Assembly: GCF_038433155.1 (NCBI RefSeq)
Contig: NZ_JBCDMW010000006.1
Span: forward strand, 1 to 64,000
Reading direction: 5' to 3'
Length of the DNA: 64,000 bases
Source: Luteococcus sp038433155
GTDB taxonomy: Bacteria > Actinomycetota > Actinomycetes > Propionibacteriales > Propionibacteriaceae
A model generated the notes under the pieces. The model worked only from the letters and a program-made list of their open reading frames with translations, was not told the DNA's origin and ran no database searches. The position numbers and the translations under genes were made by a program. This document shows, piece by piece, positions 44,345 to 53,162 of this stretch. Within the stretch, counting starts at the first letter, position 1; every line of letters starts with the position of its first letter.

Positions 44345-45478
44345 TCAGACCGTGCCCATCAGGGCCAGCAGCACGCCGCCGGCCACCACCGAGGCCACCT
44401 GCCCGGCGGCATTGGCACCCATGGCGTGCATCAGGATGAAGTTCTCGAAGTCCTCCTTCGAGGCCTCCTTCTGCACGACCCGCGCGGCCATCGGGAAGGC
44501 TGAGATGCCGGCGGCACCGATCAGCGGGTTGAACTTCCCACCGGACAGCAGATTCATCAGCTTGCCGAACATCACGCCGGCCGCGGTGTCCAGGCAGAAG
44601 GCCAGCAGGCCCAGCACCAGGATCATCAGCGTCGACCACTTCAGGAAGGACGTGCCCACCATCGTGGAACCAATCGCCAGACCCAGGAAGAGGGTCACGG
44701 TGTTGGCGATCTCATTGGAGGAGGCGCCCACCAGGCGCTCCACCACACCGGACTCGCGCATCAGGTTGCCGAACATCAGCATGCCGATCAGCGGCGTGGC
44801 GAAGGGCACCAGGATGCCGACGATCACGGTCACGATGATCGGGAAGAGCACCCGGGTGCGCTTGCTGATCTCGCGCTGCGAGTACGGCATCCGGATGCTG
44901 CGTTCCTTCTTGGTGGTCAGCAGCCGCATGATCGGCGGCATGATGATCGGCACCAGGGACATGTAGGAATACGCGGCTACCGTGATTGGTGCCAACAACT
45001 GGGGTGCCAGCTGCCGGCTGACATAGATCGACGTCGGGCCGTCGATGGCGCCGATGATGCCGATCGAGGCCGACTCATTGCGGCTGAAGCCCAGCAAGGC
45101 GGCCAGGATCAGGGTCAGGAAGATGCCGAACTGGCCGGCCGCGCCCAGCAACACCATCTTCGGGTTCTCCAACAGTGGCCCGAAGTCGGTCATCGCCCCG
45201 ATCCCGATGAAGATCAGCAGCGGAAACAACTCGTTGTCCACGCCGGCGTGGCGCAGCACGGTCAGCATTCCCTCGTCGCCCACCAGCGGGGAGAGCGGCA
45301 GGTTGGTCAGCAGGCAGCCCGCGCCGATCGGCAACAGCAGCAGCGGTTCGTACTCCTTGACCACCGCCAGCCCGATCAGCACGCAGCCCACGACGAGCAT
45401 CACCACCGACTGCCAGGTGACATTCGTGATGCCCCGCAGCAGCAGGTCGATGGTGGACTCCATCAGAACGACGTTCAT
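44345..45478 (-). CDS. Na+-translocating decarboxylase, beta subunit
   Basis: 377-residue membrane subunit of the OadB/MmdB/GcdB family, which carries out decarboxylation of carboxybiotin coupled to Na+ export. Characteristic segments: IFIGIGAMTDFGPLLENPKM, the GFSRNESASIGIIGAIDGPT loop with the Na+-binding Asp and conserved Asn/Ser, IYVSRQLAPQLLAPI, and near the end GKFNPLIGAAGISAFPMAAR. The stop side is last in the mmd operon and its start overlaps the upstream biotin carrier gene (4 nt). Nine or more TM helices. The substrate of the complex is set by the alpha subunit. Confidence 0.92.
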   Translation of the reverse strand: MNVVLMESTIDLLLRGITNVTWQSVVMLVVGCVLIGLAVVKEYEPLLLLPIGAGCLLTNLPLSPLVGDEGMLTVLRHAGVDNELFPLLIFIGIGAMTDFGPLLENPKMVLLGAAGQFGIFLTLILAALLGFSRNESASIGIIGAIDGPTSIYVSRQLAPQLLAPITVAAYSYMSLVPIIMPPIMRLLTTKKERSIRMPYSQREISKRTRVLFPIIVTVIVGILVPFATPLIGMLMFGNLMRESGVVERLVGASSNEIANTVTLFLGLAIGSTMVGTSFLKWSTLMILVLGLLAFCLDTAAGVMFGKLMNLLSGGKFNPLIGAAGISAFPMAARVVQKEASKEDFENFILMHAMGANAAGQVASVVAGGVLLALMGTV

Positions 45479-45990
45479 TCGAACACCACCAACGGGTCAC
45501 CGAACTTCACCTGCGCGCCCACCTCGGCCAGCACCTGCGCGACGACGCCGTCCTTGGTGGCCTTGAGCTCGTTCTTCATCTTCATGGCCTCGAGCACCAA
45601 CAGCGGGTCGCCGCGCTTGACGCTCTGGCCCGGCTGGGCGCTGACGGAGAGCACGACGCCCGGCATCGGCGCCGTCATCGAGGAGGCGGCACCCGGGGTG
45701 GTGCTGGCCGCCGCCGGGGTGGCGACGGGTTCCGCGACCGGCCGCGGCGTGGGCGCGGGGGCCGTTGCCTGGCTGGCGGGGAGCACGTCGTGGGCGTCGA
45801 CGGACTGCACGACATTCTGCCGGCCCACCTCCACCTGGGGCGTGATCATGGCCTGGGCCAGGCCCTGGTGGTCCCGCAGGCGGACGTCGACCCCGTGGCC
45901 GGCGATCTGCACCCGGAAGGTGTTGGCGGTGACCTCCTCGACGTCGACCTCGTGGTCGGATCCGTTGATCGAAAGGGTGTAGCGACGCAT
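45475..45990 (-). CDS. Biotin carboxyl carrier subunit
   Basis: 171-residue biotinyl protein. The N-terminal part (MRRYTLSINGSDHEVDVEEV) belongs to the oxaloacetate/methylmalonyl decarboxylase biotin-attachment family. A flexible Ala-Pro linker (about residues 75-105) leads to the lipoyl/biotinyl fold with EAMKMKNELK, the biotinylated Lys in AMKM. It shuttles CO2 between the carboxyltransferase and the beta subunit. The start at 45990 has AGGAGA eight bases upstream. It is 4 nt from the gamma subunit and overlaps beta by 4 nt. Confidence 0.92.
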   Translation of the reverse strand: MRRYTLSINGSDHEVDVEEVTANTFRVQIAGHGVDVRLRDHQGLAQAMITPQVEVGRQNVVQSVDAHDVLPASQATAPAPTPRPVAEPVATPAAASTTPGAASSMTAPMPGVVLSVSAQPGQSVKRGDPLLVLEAMKMKNELKATKDGVVAQVLAEVGAQVKFGDPLVVFE

Positions 45991-45994
45991 CGGG

Positions 45995-46474
45995 CTATCT
46001 CCTGTTCCAGGACATGTTCTGCTGACCACGTCCCACCGCGACCCAGCGGCTGGTGTGGATCTGACTGCCGGGCGCATGGGTGCGCATGGCGGGGGCGGCC
46101 TGCTGGCGTCGCACCTCGGCGTGGGTGATCACCGCGAGGGCGACGGCCGTGGCCTGGTCAACGGTCAGACCGTCGGTGAGGATCTCCACCGACGACGCGG
46201 GGACCTCGACAGGCTCGGCCAGCGTGGAGGTGGCGGGCTCGGCCACCGTGGTGTCGGAAGGCTCGGCCATCGTTGCGGGCGGGGCCTCGACAGGCTCGGC
46301 CGCCGTGGAGCCAGACTGGGCCGCCGGGGCAGGGTCGGGCTCAACCGCCTTCGGGGCGTCGGGGCGGTCCAACCGGCCGATCAGGGTGAGCACCCCCATC
46401 AGCATGGCGAGCAGGGCGAAGACCACGCCCATGCCCACCAGGGTCATCTCCAGGCCCCATCCAAGATTGTTCAT
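45995..46474 (-). CDS. Decarboxylase gamma/delta-like small membrane subunit
   Basis: 159-residue protein with one N-terminal TM (LGWGLEMTLVGMGVVFALLA) followed by a Pro/Glu-rich linker and a C-terminal segment TVDQATAVALAVITHAEVRR. This matches the OadG/MmdD-type small subunit that anchors and assembles sodium-pump decarboxylases. The linker includes four imperfect units (AEPVEAP, AEPSDTT, AEPATST, AEPVEVP), encoded by DNA that holds two REP-like cores (46204, 46284). It lies between the alpha and biotin carrier genes. Confidence 0.8.
   Translation of the reverse strand: MNNLGWGLEMTLVGMGVVFALLAMLMGVLTLIGRLDRPDAPKAVEPDPAPAAQSGSTAAEPVEAPPATMAEPSDTTVAEPATSTLAEPVEVPASSVEILTDGLTVDQATAVALAVITHAEVRRQQAAPAMRTHAPGSQIHTSRWVAVGRGQQNMSWNRR
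46204..46220. repeat. REP-like core inside the gamma-subunit gene
   Basis: CCTCGACAGGCTCGGCC encodes part of the AEPVEVP unit on the minus strand. It is the same core as the intergenic copies at 30571 and 31527. Confidence 0.55.
46284..46300. repeat. REP-like core inside the gamma-subunit gene
   Basis: GCCTCGACAGGCTCGGC encodes the AEPVEAP unit on the minus strand, 80 bp from the other copy and in frame with it. Confidence 0.55.
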
Positions 46475-46484
46475 CGTCGGCCTC

Positions 46485-48077
46485 CTAGACCGGGAACAGG
46501 CCGTGCTTCTTGGGGATGTTGGTCTGCACCTTGGTGCGCAACACCTCCAGGGCACGGATCAGCCGGGGGCGGGTCTCGCAGGGCTCGATCACCTCGTCGA
46601 TCTGCCCGACGTCGGCGGCCCGGTAGGGGTTGAAGAACTTCTCCCGGTACTCGTCGACGAAGCGCTTCTCCTCCGCGGCCGGGTCCTCGGCCTGCTGGAT
46701 CTGGCGTCGGTTCAGCAGCCGGGCGGCACCCTCCGGCCCCATCACCGCGATCTGCGCGCTGGGCCAGGCGAAGGCCACGTCATTGCCCATCTGCTTGGAG
46801 CTCAGCGCCACATAGGAGCCGCCGATCGCCTTGCGGGTGACGACGCTCATCTTGGGCACGGTGGCCTGGCAGTAGGAGTAGATCACCTTGGCGCCGTGCC
46901 GGATCACGCCGGCGTACTCCTGCTGCACGCCAGGCAGGTAGCCGGGGCAGTCGACGAAGGTGATGATCGGGATGTTGAACATGTCACAGATCCGGATGTG
47001 CCGGCTGATCTTGTCCGACGAGTCGATGTCCAGGCAGCCGCTCATCACCATCGGCTGGTTGGCGATGATCCCGACGGAATGGCCATCGAGCCGGGCGAAG
47101 GCGCACAGCGCATTGCCCGCCCACTGCTCGTGCACCTCCATCACCGAACCCGCGTCGAAGACGCTGTCCAGCACGTCGCGCATGTCATAGGCGGTGGTGT
47201 CGTCGGCCGGCACCAGGTTGTTCAGCGCCTCGTCCATCCGGTCCGGGGAGTCATAGGCGACGATCGCCGGGGCGTCCTCGGTGTTGTTCTGCGGCAGGTA
47301 GCTGAGCAGCCGCTTGACCGTCTCGATCGCCTGCTGCTCATTGCCGGCATTGAACTGCGCGACGCCGGAGCGGCCGTTGTGCACATAGGCCCCGCCCAGG
47401 TCTTCCGCGCTGACGTCCTCACCGGTGACCGCCTTGATGATCTCCGGCCCGGTGAGGAACATGTTGGAGGTGGTCTCCACCATCACGGTGAAGTCGGTCA
47501 GCGCGGGGGAGTAGACCGCGCCGCCCGCGCACGGTCCCAGGATCAGGCTGATCTGGGGGATCACGCCGGAGGCGGCCACATTGCGGTAGAAGACCTCGCC
47601 GTAGGCGGCCAGGGAGCGCACGCCCTCCTGCACCCGGGCGCCGCCGGAGTCGTTCAGCCCGATCAGCGGGATGCCCGATTCCAGCGCCAGGTCCTGGATC
47701 CGGCTGATCTTCTGCGCCTGCACCTCGCTGAAGGAGCCGCCCAGCACGGTGAAGTCCTGGGCGAAGACGGCCACCCGTCGGCCATTGATCTTGCCGAAGC
47801 CGGTGATCACGCCGTCGCCGGGGAAACGATGGTTGGCCATCCCGAAGTCGGTGGTGTTGTGGGTGGCCAGGGCGCCGAGCTCCTGGAAGGAGGCCTCGTC
47901 CAGCAGGATCGAGAGCCGCTCCCGGGCGGTCATCTTGCCCTTGGCGTGCTGCGCATCGATCCGCTTCTGGCCGCCGCCCAGCAGGGCTTGTTCGCGCATC
48001 TCACGCAGTGCGGTGAGCCCGGGGTTCTGCGGCTCGCCGGAGCCCTCGTCGGGCTGGTTCTGGAGTGCTTGCGTCAT
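46485..48077 (-). CDS. mmdA: Methylmalonyl-CoA decarboxylase alpha / acyl-CoA carboxyltransferase subunit
   Basis: 530-residue carboxyltransferase of the propionyl-CoA/methylmalonyl-CoA family, closely resembling the 12S (MmdA) subunit of propionibacterial transcarboxylase. Visible motifs: GKMTARERLSILLDEASFQE, GDGVITGFGKINGRRVAVFA, NDSGGARVQEGVRSLAAYGE, GPCAGGAVYSPALTDFTVMV, the acyl-CoA-binding FVDCPGYLPGVQQEYAGVIR and AFAWPSAQIAVMGPEGAARL, and the C-terminal KKHGLFPV. It transfers a carboxyl group from methylmalonyl-CoA to biotin. The start at 48077 has GAGGAGAGG upstream. It is first in the operon with gamma, biotin carrier and beta subunits, which favours the sodium-pump decarboxylase over the soluble transcarboxylase. 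Confidence 0.9.
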   Translation of the reverse strand: MTQALQNQPDEGSGEPQNPGLTALREMREQALLGGGQKRIDAQHAKGKMTARERLSILLDEASFQELGALATHNTTDFGMANHRFPGDGVITGFGKINGRRVAVFAQDFTVLGGSFSEVQAQKISRIQDLALESGIPLIGLNDSGGARVQEGVRSLAAYGEVFYRNVAASGVIPQISLILGPCAGGAVYSPALTDFTVMVETTSNMFLTGPEIIKAVTGEDVSAEDLGGAYVHNGRSGVAQFNAGNEQQAIETVKRLLSYLPQNNTEDAPAIVAYDSPDRMDEALNNLVPADDTTAYDMRDVLDSVFDAGSVMEVHEQWAGNALCAFARLDGHSVGIIANQPMVMSGCLDIDSSDKISRHIRICDMFNIPIITFVDCPGYLPGVQQEYAGVIRHGAKVIYSYCQATVPKMSVVTRKAIGGSYVALSSKQMGNDVAFAWPSAQIAVMGPEGAARLLNRRQIQQAEDPAAEEKRFVDEYREKFFNPYRAADVGQIDEVIEPCETRPRLIRALEVLRTKVQTNIPKKHGLFPV

Positions 48078-48182
48078 TGCCTCTCCTCGTTGAGTTGGCA
48101 ACCACCCTATGCGTTGGCCGCCTGCTCCGGGGAGGGTGGGGTCAGGTCTCCGGGACGATCCCGCCGGCCGCGACGCAGCGGG

Positions 48183-48989
48183 TCACCAGGACCAGCCGAT
48201 GCCGTAGATCCGGTGCAGCTGCGGCCGGGTGAGGCGCAAGGAATAGCTGCCGCGGGCCATCGGCTCCAGCTCGTCACAGCCCTGGCCATCACCCGGGATG
48301 CACGGCGGGTCATCCAGCGGGCCGAAGTGCCAGACCCGGCTGGGTTGCCGGCTGCCCCAGAAGTTGAGCGTGATCCGGGCCTGCTGGGTGGGGGTGGTGA
48401 AGGTGGACTGGGCGGTGCACCCCGGGTCTGCCCCGTTCACCCAGGAACGCAGCGCAAACTCGTGCTCCTCACCGGTTGCCAGGCTGCGATCGAACCGGAA
48501 GCGGGTCAGGAAGCGGCTGGCCTCGTCTCCCAGCCGGTGCTCGCTGTGCTCGATCCAGCCGCCGAACAGTGGCTCCATCTCCAGCCCGAAGGCCGAGCGG
48601 TCGCTGGTGATCTGCAGGTCATAGCCGTCGACGCCGTCCACGGTGGCCCGGATCCGGCGGGTCAGCAGGATCTCCTCCGGCGACGAGTGCTCCCGGAAGG
48701 TGTAGCTGTAGGTGGCCTCCAGCACGTCGAAGGGCACCAGCTCGACGGTGTGCTGGGCGCAGATCGTGGGGTCCGGGTGGCACCGGGCCAGGTCCTCGGT
48801 CCACTCCGGCAGGCAGCGCTGCAACGTCGCCCACAGCCGGGCCGACGGCCGTTCCCGGCCCGCCTCCACATTGGCCAGGGTGGAGCGCGCAATGACATGC
48901 TCCAGCGCTGCCACCAGATCCACCTGGCGCATGCCGGAATCCTTGCGACGCCGCTTGAGCGCCTCCCCGAAGCTCTCCACCCGTGACAT
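48183..48989 (-). CDS. XRE family helix-turn-helix regulator
   Basis: 268 residues: an N-terminal Cro/CI-type HTH (FGEALKRRRKDSGMRQVDLV, ARSTLANVEAGRERPSARLW) and a C-terminal domain of about 190 residues without known family, rich in beta-strand-like segments. Start either ATG 48989 or GTG 49004, which overlaps the stop of the upstream large gene as GTGA. It sits between the PPi-PEPCK candidate (upstream) and the decarboxylase operon (downstream, same strand, 105 nt), so control of one or both is likely. Confidence 0.75.
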   Translation of the reverse strand: MSRVESFGEALKRRRKDSGMRQVDLVAALEHVIARSTLANVEAGRERPSARLWATLQRCLPEWTEDLARCHPDPTICAQHTVELVPFDVLEATYSYTFREHSSPEEILLTRRIRATVDGVDGYDLQITSDRSAFGLEMEPLFGGWIEHSEHRLGDEASRFLTRFRFDRSLATGEEHEFALRSWVNGADPGCTAQSTFTTPTQQARITLNFWGSRQPSRVWHFGPLDDPPCIPGDGQGCDELEPMARGSYSLRLTRPQLHRIYGIGWSW

Positions 48990-49000
48990 CGTGCCAGAGA

Positions 49001-52000
49001 TCACCCGAAATTGACCTGACGTCCCAAGGTTCCGTTCAGTGCCTCAAGGTATCCGGGGGACTGCACCCCGGCCAGCGACTGCTGGAGCCGCTCCAACCGC
49101 TCGTTGAGGCCCAGCCGCCGCACCGGGCTGGCATTGCCCTCGTTCTTCACGAAGGGAGCCAGATCAGCGACGCCATGCTTGAGCAGCGCGATGTCGGCGG
49201 ACTGCTTGGCCGCCAGCCGCTGGGCATACCAGCCCGAATCCAGAATGGCCTGCCGGGTGAACAGGGCGCGGAAGTCCGGGCTGTCCAGGGTCCAGCCCTT
49301 GGCGGAGGTGCCGTGCGCCATGATCTCCAGCAGGGCCCGCAGCGGCGGGATGGCCAGATCAACTGTGCCGTCGGTGAAGTAGGTCTGGGCCACCCGCTGG
49401 TGGGTGGTGACAATCACGTCGACGCTTTCGGCGAAGACCGCCGGATCCTGCAGTTCGGGGCGCAGCATCTCCGGAGTGAAGACCACGTCGGGATGCAGGA
49501 AGATCCGGCCGAAGTACTGGGTGGCGAACAACTCGTTCATCCGGTAGCCCAGCCGGCTGGCCTGCACCGTGCGGCCGTCGTGCTCGAAGTCCGCGATCTT
49601 CTCCAGGTAGCCGCCCTGGATCAGGGTGGCGGCCTTGCGCTCCTCGGGCCACATCCGGCTGAAGATCTCCGGCACCAGCAGGGAGATGTCGTGGTCCACC
49701 CGCACCTTCGGGCCGATCACGCCGGCCGAGCTCAGCCAGCCGTCGGTCTCGGTCAGGGCGAAGCTGAGCAGCGCGGCGTTCAGGTCGATGATCGACGGCA
49801 ACGCGTTGAATGGCGCCTTGGTCATGGCGCCCTCGGAGCCGGCGCCCGTGGTGGAGGGGGACTTGCCGGTCATGGAGCTGATGAACTCCATGAACAACTC
49901 CGGCAGTTCCATGTAGTGCAGCGGGTTGTAGGCGCACAACGGCGGCACCCCGGTCTCGGCGGCATTGTTGCGTCGTCCGGCGGCCACCACGTCAACCGGC
50001 ATTCGGACCGGCTGGTTGGTGGGGGCCTTGCGCACCAGGTGGGCGGCCAGGTCCGCGGCCGCGGTGGCCTCCGGATTGGTCAGGTCGGGGCGCTTCTGCA
50101 GGTAGCGGGGATTCTTGGAGCGCTTGCCCTCACCCACGATCCGGGGTTCGGAGGAGACGGCCAGGAAGAGCGGGTGCTCGTCGTCGGCGCCCTCGGCAAA
50201 GCGGATGATCCGCTCCCGCATCGGCTCGGTGAACGTGCTCAGGCCCGGGGCGTCGGCCACCATCTGCCGGGCCTCGTCCCGGGTCAGCGGGTGGAAGTTG
50301 GAGATGAACGAGTCATCCCCGGCCATGTCCTTCTCCGTCTGCTTGTCATAGCCGCGGTGGATGGCGTCGTCGGGCCGCTGGAAGAGCAGCTGCTCACAGT
50401 TCTTCACGTACTTGGCCGACGGGCTCTCGGCGTCGACGTCGGAGGGGACCACCACGGAGGCCGTGATGTCGTCCTCGGTCTGCACCTTCGCCGCGGGGGA
50501 GAAGTCCGGGCGCAGGCTGAACAACCGCCAGCTCCCGTCGGCCTCGAAGCCCACCCGCAACATGTTGACCATGATCTTCTCGCCATCCAGCCGCAGCGAA
50601 TTGCCCTTGCGGCCGTTGGTGATGCCGACGGTGAAGTGGCTGCGCCAGTCATCGCCCCATTCGGGCTTGTAGTAGCGCTTCACGGTGAAGACCAGCTCGC
50701 TGACATGCGGCGGAATGGTGCCCAGCCACTCGTTGTACTCGTCGGTGAACTCGGCCCGCGGGGTGAGCAGTTTGATCACCGAGCCCAGTGAGCGGCTCTC
50801 GGCCAGCAACGGGCGCACGTCGTGCGCCTCTGGATCCCGGAAGCGGTCGGAGTAGTCGTGCTCCAGCAGCTCCTGCACCAGGTCCATGTCCTGGTCGATG
50901 TCCGCGGTGTAGGCGCTGCCGAAGACGAAGGCGTCCAACAGGCTCTTGCTGATCTCACTCTTGCCGCCGCCGGAGACCGTCGCGGGCTTGTGCAGCTGCG
51001 ACGAGTGCGGAGAGGTGCCGATCAGGTGCCACTGGGTGGGGTCCGCGTCGCGCGGCTTGGCGTGCACCCGGTAGCCATTGGGCGCCAGGTAGGTCTTGCC
51101 GGCCAACAGCTGGATGGAGCCCTGGGAACCGTCCTGGTTGGTCCAGCTGATCTTCTGCTCCCGCATGGAGTAGGACGCCTTGCCGGGCACCACCACCAGG
51201 TTCGGCTGCTCCCTGTCGGTGGCGTGTCCCTCGGGCTGCTGCTCGAAGCGCTCCGGATTGCGGGCCACCACGTCCGCGACGGTGTACTCGTCGGGGGTGT
51301 AGGTATCGGTCCATTCCTGGCCCAGGTTGTAGGCGGGGAAGGCCAGGGCACCACCGGAATGCTCCTCCTCCGCCAGGCCGAAGAGGTTGGCGGAATAGGA
51401 GATCTGGGTCTTGACCTCCTTCTTGCAGTAGCCGAAGTAGTTGTCCGCGATCACGGTGACGATCACGCCGCGCTCGTCGCGGGCGCAGGCCTTGAAGGCC
51501 TGGCCCCCGTTGTAGAGCTCGTCCTCGCTCTCCCAGCACATCCCGTCGCGCTTCTGCCGCTCGGTGGCGTCGTCGACGTGCGGCAGGCCGAGCGACTTCT
51601 TGGTGACCTTGGTCAGGTGCGGAGCCAGGATCACTGCACCGGTGGTGCCGGTCCACCCCTCGGGGTCCAGACTGGCGTCGTTCTCCGGCAGGTGGGGGTC
51701 CCCCGCATTGCCGAAGATCCCCTCGACGAAGTCGAGGTTGGCCACCAGCCCGCCGGGCACGATGAAGCGGACCTCCATGGTGCGCTCCCGGCTGAAGCCC
51801 GGGACGGCGGGCAGCACGAGAGGCCGCATCAGCAGGGAGACGAAGCAACCCGCCTGGTCGTCCTGATTGGCGGCATACGGCAGCCGCATGTCCTGTTCGG
51901 GCGGCTGGAAGGCCAGCTCCAGCAGCCTGCCGAAGACCTCGGTGGGCACGGCGAGCTTGTCGTCCTGGATGGGCAGCCCACCCTCGGCGATGTGGAACAC

Positions 52001-52402
52001 ACCGGCGGTGGTGCGGCGGTCATTGGCCGGGTTGTGCAACACGCCATTGGCCAGCCGGTAGGAGCTGAGCAGTTCGGAATGGAACTCGTCACCGTCCTGC
52101 GGCAGGCTCAGCGCCCGGGCCAGTCCGGGGGTGTCCAGCACCAGGGTGCGGTGCGGCAGCTCAGGCTTGGTGCCGGTGCCGCTCAGGTAGTCGTCCAGGA
52201 AATTCTGGATTCGCAGGTCGGCGGCGCACAGCCGCTCGCCCAGGCGACGGGAGAGCTCGCGCTGGCGAGCGATGATCGGGGCGACCAGCTCGCCCTCGGC
52301 GTCTGGTTCTGTGCCCGGCTGCTTGGCCAGGGGGAGGCCCAGCAGGGCCAGGCGCAGGTTGATCGCGGCGTCGGGGGATGCGGACAGTCCGGTGGTTGCC
52401 AT
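49001..52402 (-). CDS. Probable PPi-dependent phosphoenolpyruvate carboxykinase
   Basis: 1133-residue soluble protein. It matches the PPi-type PEPCK family (carboxytransphosphorylase) known from propionibacteria and Entamoeba in length and content; these enzymes interconvert oxaloacetate + PPi and PEP + Pi + CO2 and are much longer than the ATP/GTP enzymes. A PEPCK-type P-loop, VSGGGKSEISKSLLDAFVFG, is at about residues 474-493. Other conserved-looking stretches are SELVFTVKRYYKPEWGDDWR, LRLDGEKIMVNMLRVGF, VPPLCAYNPLHYMELPELFM and NALPSIIDLNAALLSFALTE. The start is ATG 52402 (MATTGLSASPDAAINLRLAL); a 146-codon upstream opening lacks sense. It overlaps the XRE start region. The identification is by recognition, not by search. 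Confidence 0.72.
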   Translation of the reverse strand: MATTGLSASPDAAINLRLALLGLPLAKQPGTEPDAEGELVAPIIARQRELSRRLGERLCAADLRIQNFLDDYLSGTGTKPELPHRTLVLDTPGLARALSLPQDGDEFHSELLSSYRLANGVLHNPANDRRTTAGVFHIAEGGLPIQDDKLAVPTEVFGRLLELAFQPPEQDMRLPYAANQDDQAGCFVSLLMRPLVLPAVPGFSRERTMEVRFIVPGGLVANLDFVEGIFGNAGDPHLPENDASLDPEGWTGTTGAVILAPHLTKVTKKSLGLPHVDDATERQKRDGMCWESEDELYNGGQAFKACARDERGVIVTVIADNYFGYCKKEVKTQISYSANLFGLAEEEHSGGALAFPAYNLGQEWTDTYTPDEYTVADVVARNPERFEQQPEGHATDREQPNLVVVPGKASYSMREQKISWTNQDGSQGSIQLLAGKTYLAPNGYRVHAKPRDADPTQWHLIGTSPHSSQLHKPATVSGGGKSEISKSLLDAFVFGSAYTADIDQDMDLVQELLEHDYSDRFRDPEAHDVRPLLAESRSLGSVIKLLTPRAEFTDEYNEWLGTIPPHVSELVFTVKRYYKPEWGDDWRSHFTVGITNGRKGNSLRLDGEKIMVNMLRVGFEADGSWRLFSLRPDFSPAAKVQTEDDITASVVVPSDVDAESPSAKYVKNCEQLLFQRPDDAIHRGYDKQTEKDMAGDDSFISNFHPLTRDEARQMVADAPGLSTFTEPMRERIIRFAEGADDEHPLFLAVSSEPRIVGEGKRSKNPRYLQKRPDLTNPEATAAADLAAHLVRKAPTNQPVRMPVDVVAAGRRNNAAETGVPPLCAYNPLHYMELPELFMEFISSMTGKSPSTTGAGSEGAMTKAPFNALPSIIDLNAALLSFALTETDGWLSSAGVIGPKVRVDHDISLLVPEIFSRMWPEERKAATLIQGGYLEKIADFEHDGRTVQASRLGYRMNELFATQYFGRIFLHPDVVFTPEMLRPELQDPAVFAESVDVIVTTHQRVAQTYFTDGTVDLAIPPLRALLEIMAHGTSAKGWTLDSPDFRALFTRQAILDSGWYAQRLAAKQSADIALLKHGVADLAPFVKNEGNASPVRRLGLNERLERLQQSLAGVQSPGYLEALNGTLGRQVNFG

Positions 52403-52737
52403 GTCTCCATTCAAGCCTTCGGCTCTGACAAAGCAAGGGGCGGGGTGGACCTGGGGATTGTGAGTCCACCAACTGTCACGGTTGGCGAGGCCCCTAGGTG
52501 CGAAGCTGCGCGAGTGGGTGCGCTCCCGGTCCGCCGAGGCAGCTGCCCTGAGGGAAGCCGCGAGGCCTGCTACTCGGTCGTGGGACCGACGCCCAAGCGT
52601 ACCGAGGTGCGGGAAACCGTCACATCCCCATCGCAGAATCGGGACACCACTGACAGTAGAGGAATCAGCGACAAGCCCGGCCTCAAGAAAAATCTCGGCT
52701 ACCCACGGTGGTCGAGATCTCGGAGTCCTGGCACTGA
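52403..52737. other. 335-nt region upstream of the PPi-PEPCK candidate
   Basis: Contains the promoter of the large gene on the minus strand and the 3' flank of the lower-GC island. A plus-strand frame from a TTG at 52482 has no domain or ribosome site. No repeats seen. Confidence 0.45.
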
Positions 52738-53157
52738 CTACGGCGTGGGGACTGAGTAGCCGGGCACGCCTTGGGTCTCGGTCAAGCACTCTTCCTTTGA
52801 GTTGATCGCATCCCGATCGATCGGCGAGTTGCCCAGCCAATGGTACGTGAAGCCGTCAGATTCTTGGATCGCGACGACCGAACCGCCAGCCTGATCGCTG
52901 CGTTCCAACCAAAGGGTGACGCATGGCCGCCAAGCGCCGTACACATGAGGAGACCCGGTGACACCCTTGCCTGCAAGGTCTTGGGTGATCTGCCGTGTCG
53001 CTCGATTTTCTTCCCAAGTCTGGAGGGGTGAGCCCACCCACAAATAGGTTATGAGCGTCATCGGTAGTAGAAGCGCCAAGGCTGTCAGGATGGCAAGTGT
53101 GACGGTTGGGGTTCTGCTTGTCTGGTGGGGGCTATTTCGTCGCATCATCAGGGGCAT
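52738..53157 (-). CDS. Single-TM protein of unknown function in the lower-GC island
   Basis: 139 residues: a short basic N-terminus, one TM helix (VTLAILTALALLLPMTLITY), then an exported domain of about 95 residues with two cysteines (WRPCVTLWLE and KEECLTE) that may form a disulfide. Start 53157 or 53148; AGGA lies before both. It follows the secreted gene at 53163 by 5 nt, so the two are an operon. GC is visibly lower than in the rest of the window, suggesting transfer. Confidence 0.55.
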   Translation of the reverse strand: MPLMMRRNSPHQTSRTPTVTLAILTALALLLPMTLITYLWVGSPLQTWEENRATRQITQDLAGKGVTGSPHVYGAWRPCVTLWLERSDQAGGSVVAIQESDGFTYHWLGNSPIDRDAINSKEECLTETQGVPGYSVPTP

Positions 53158-53162
53158 TCCTG

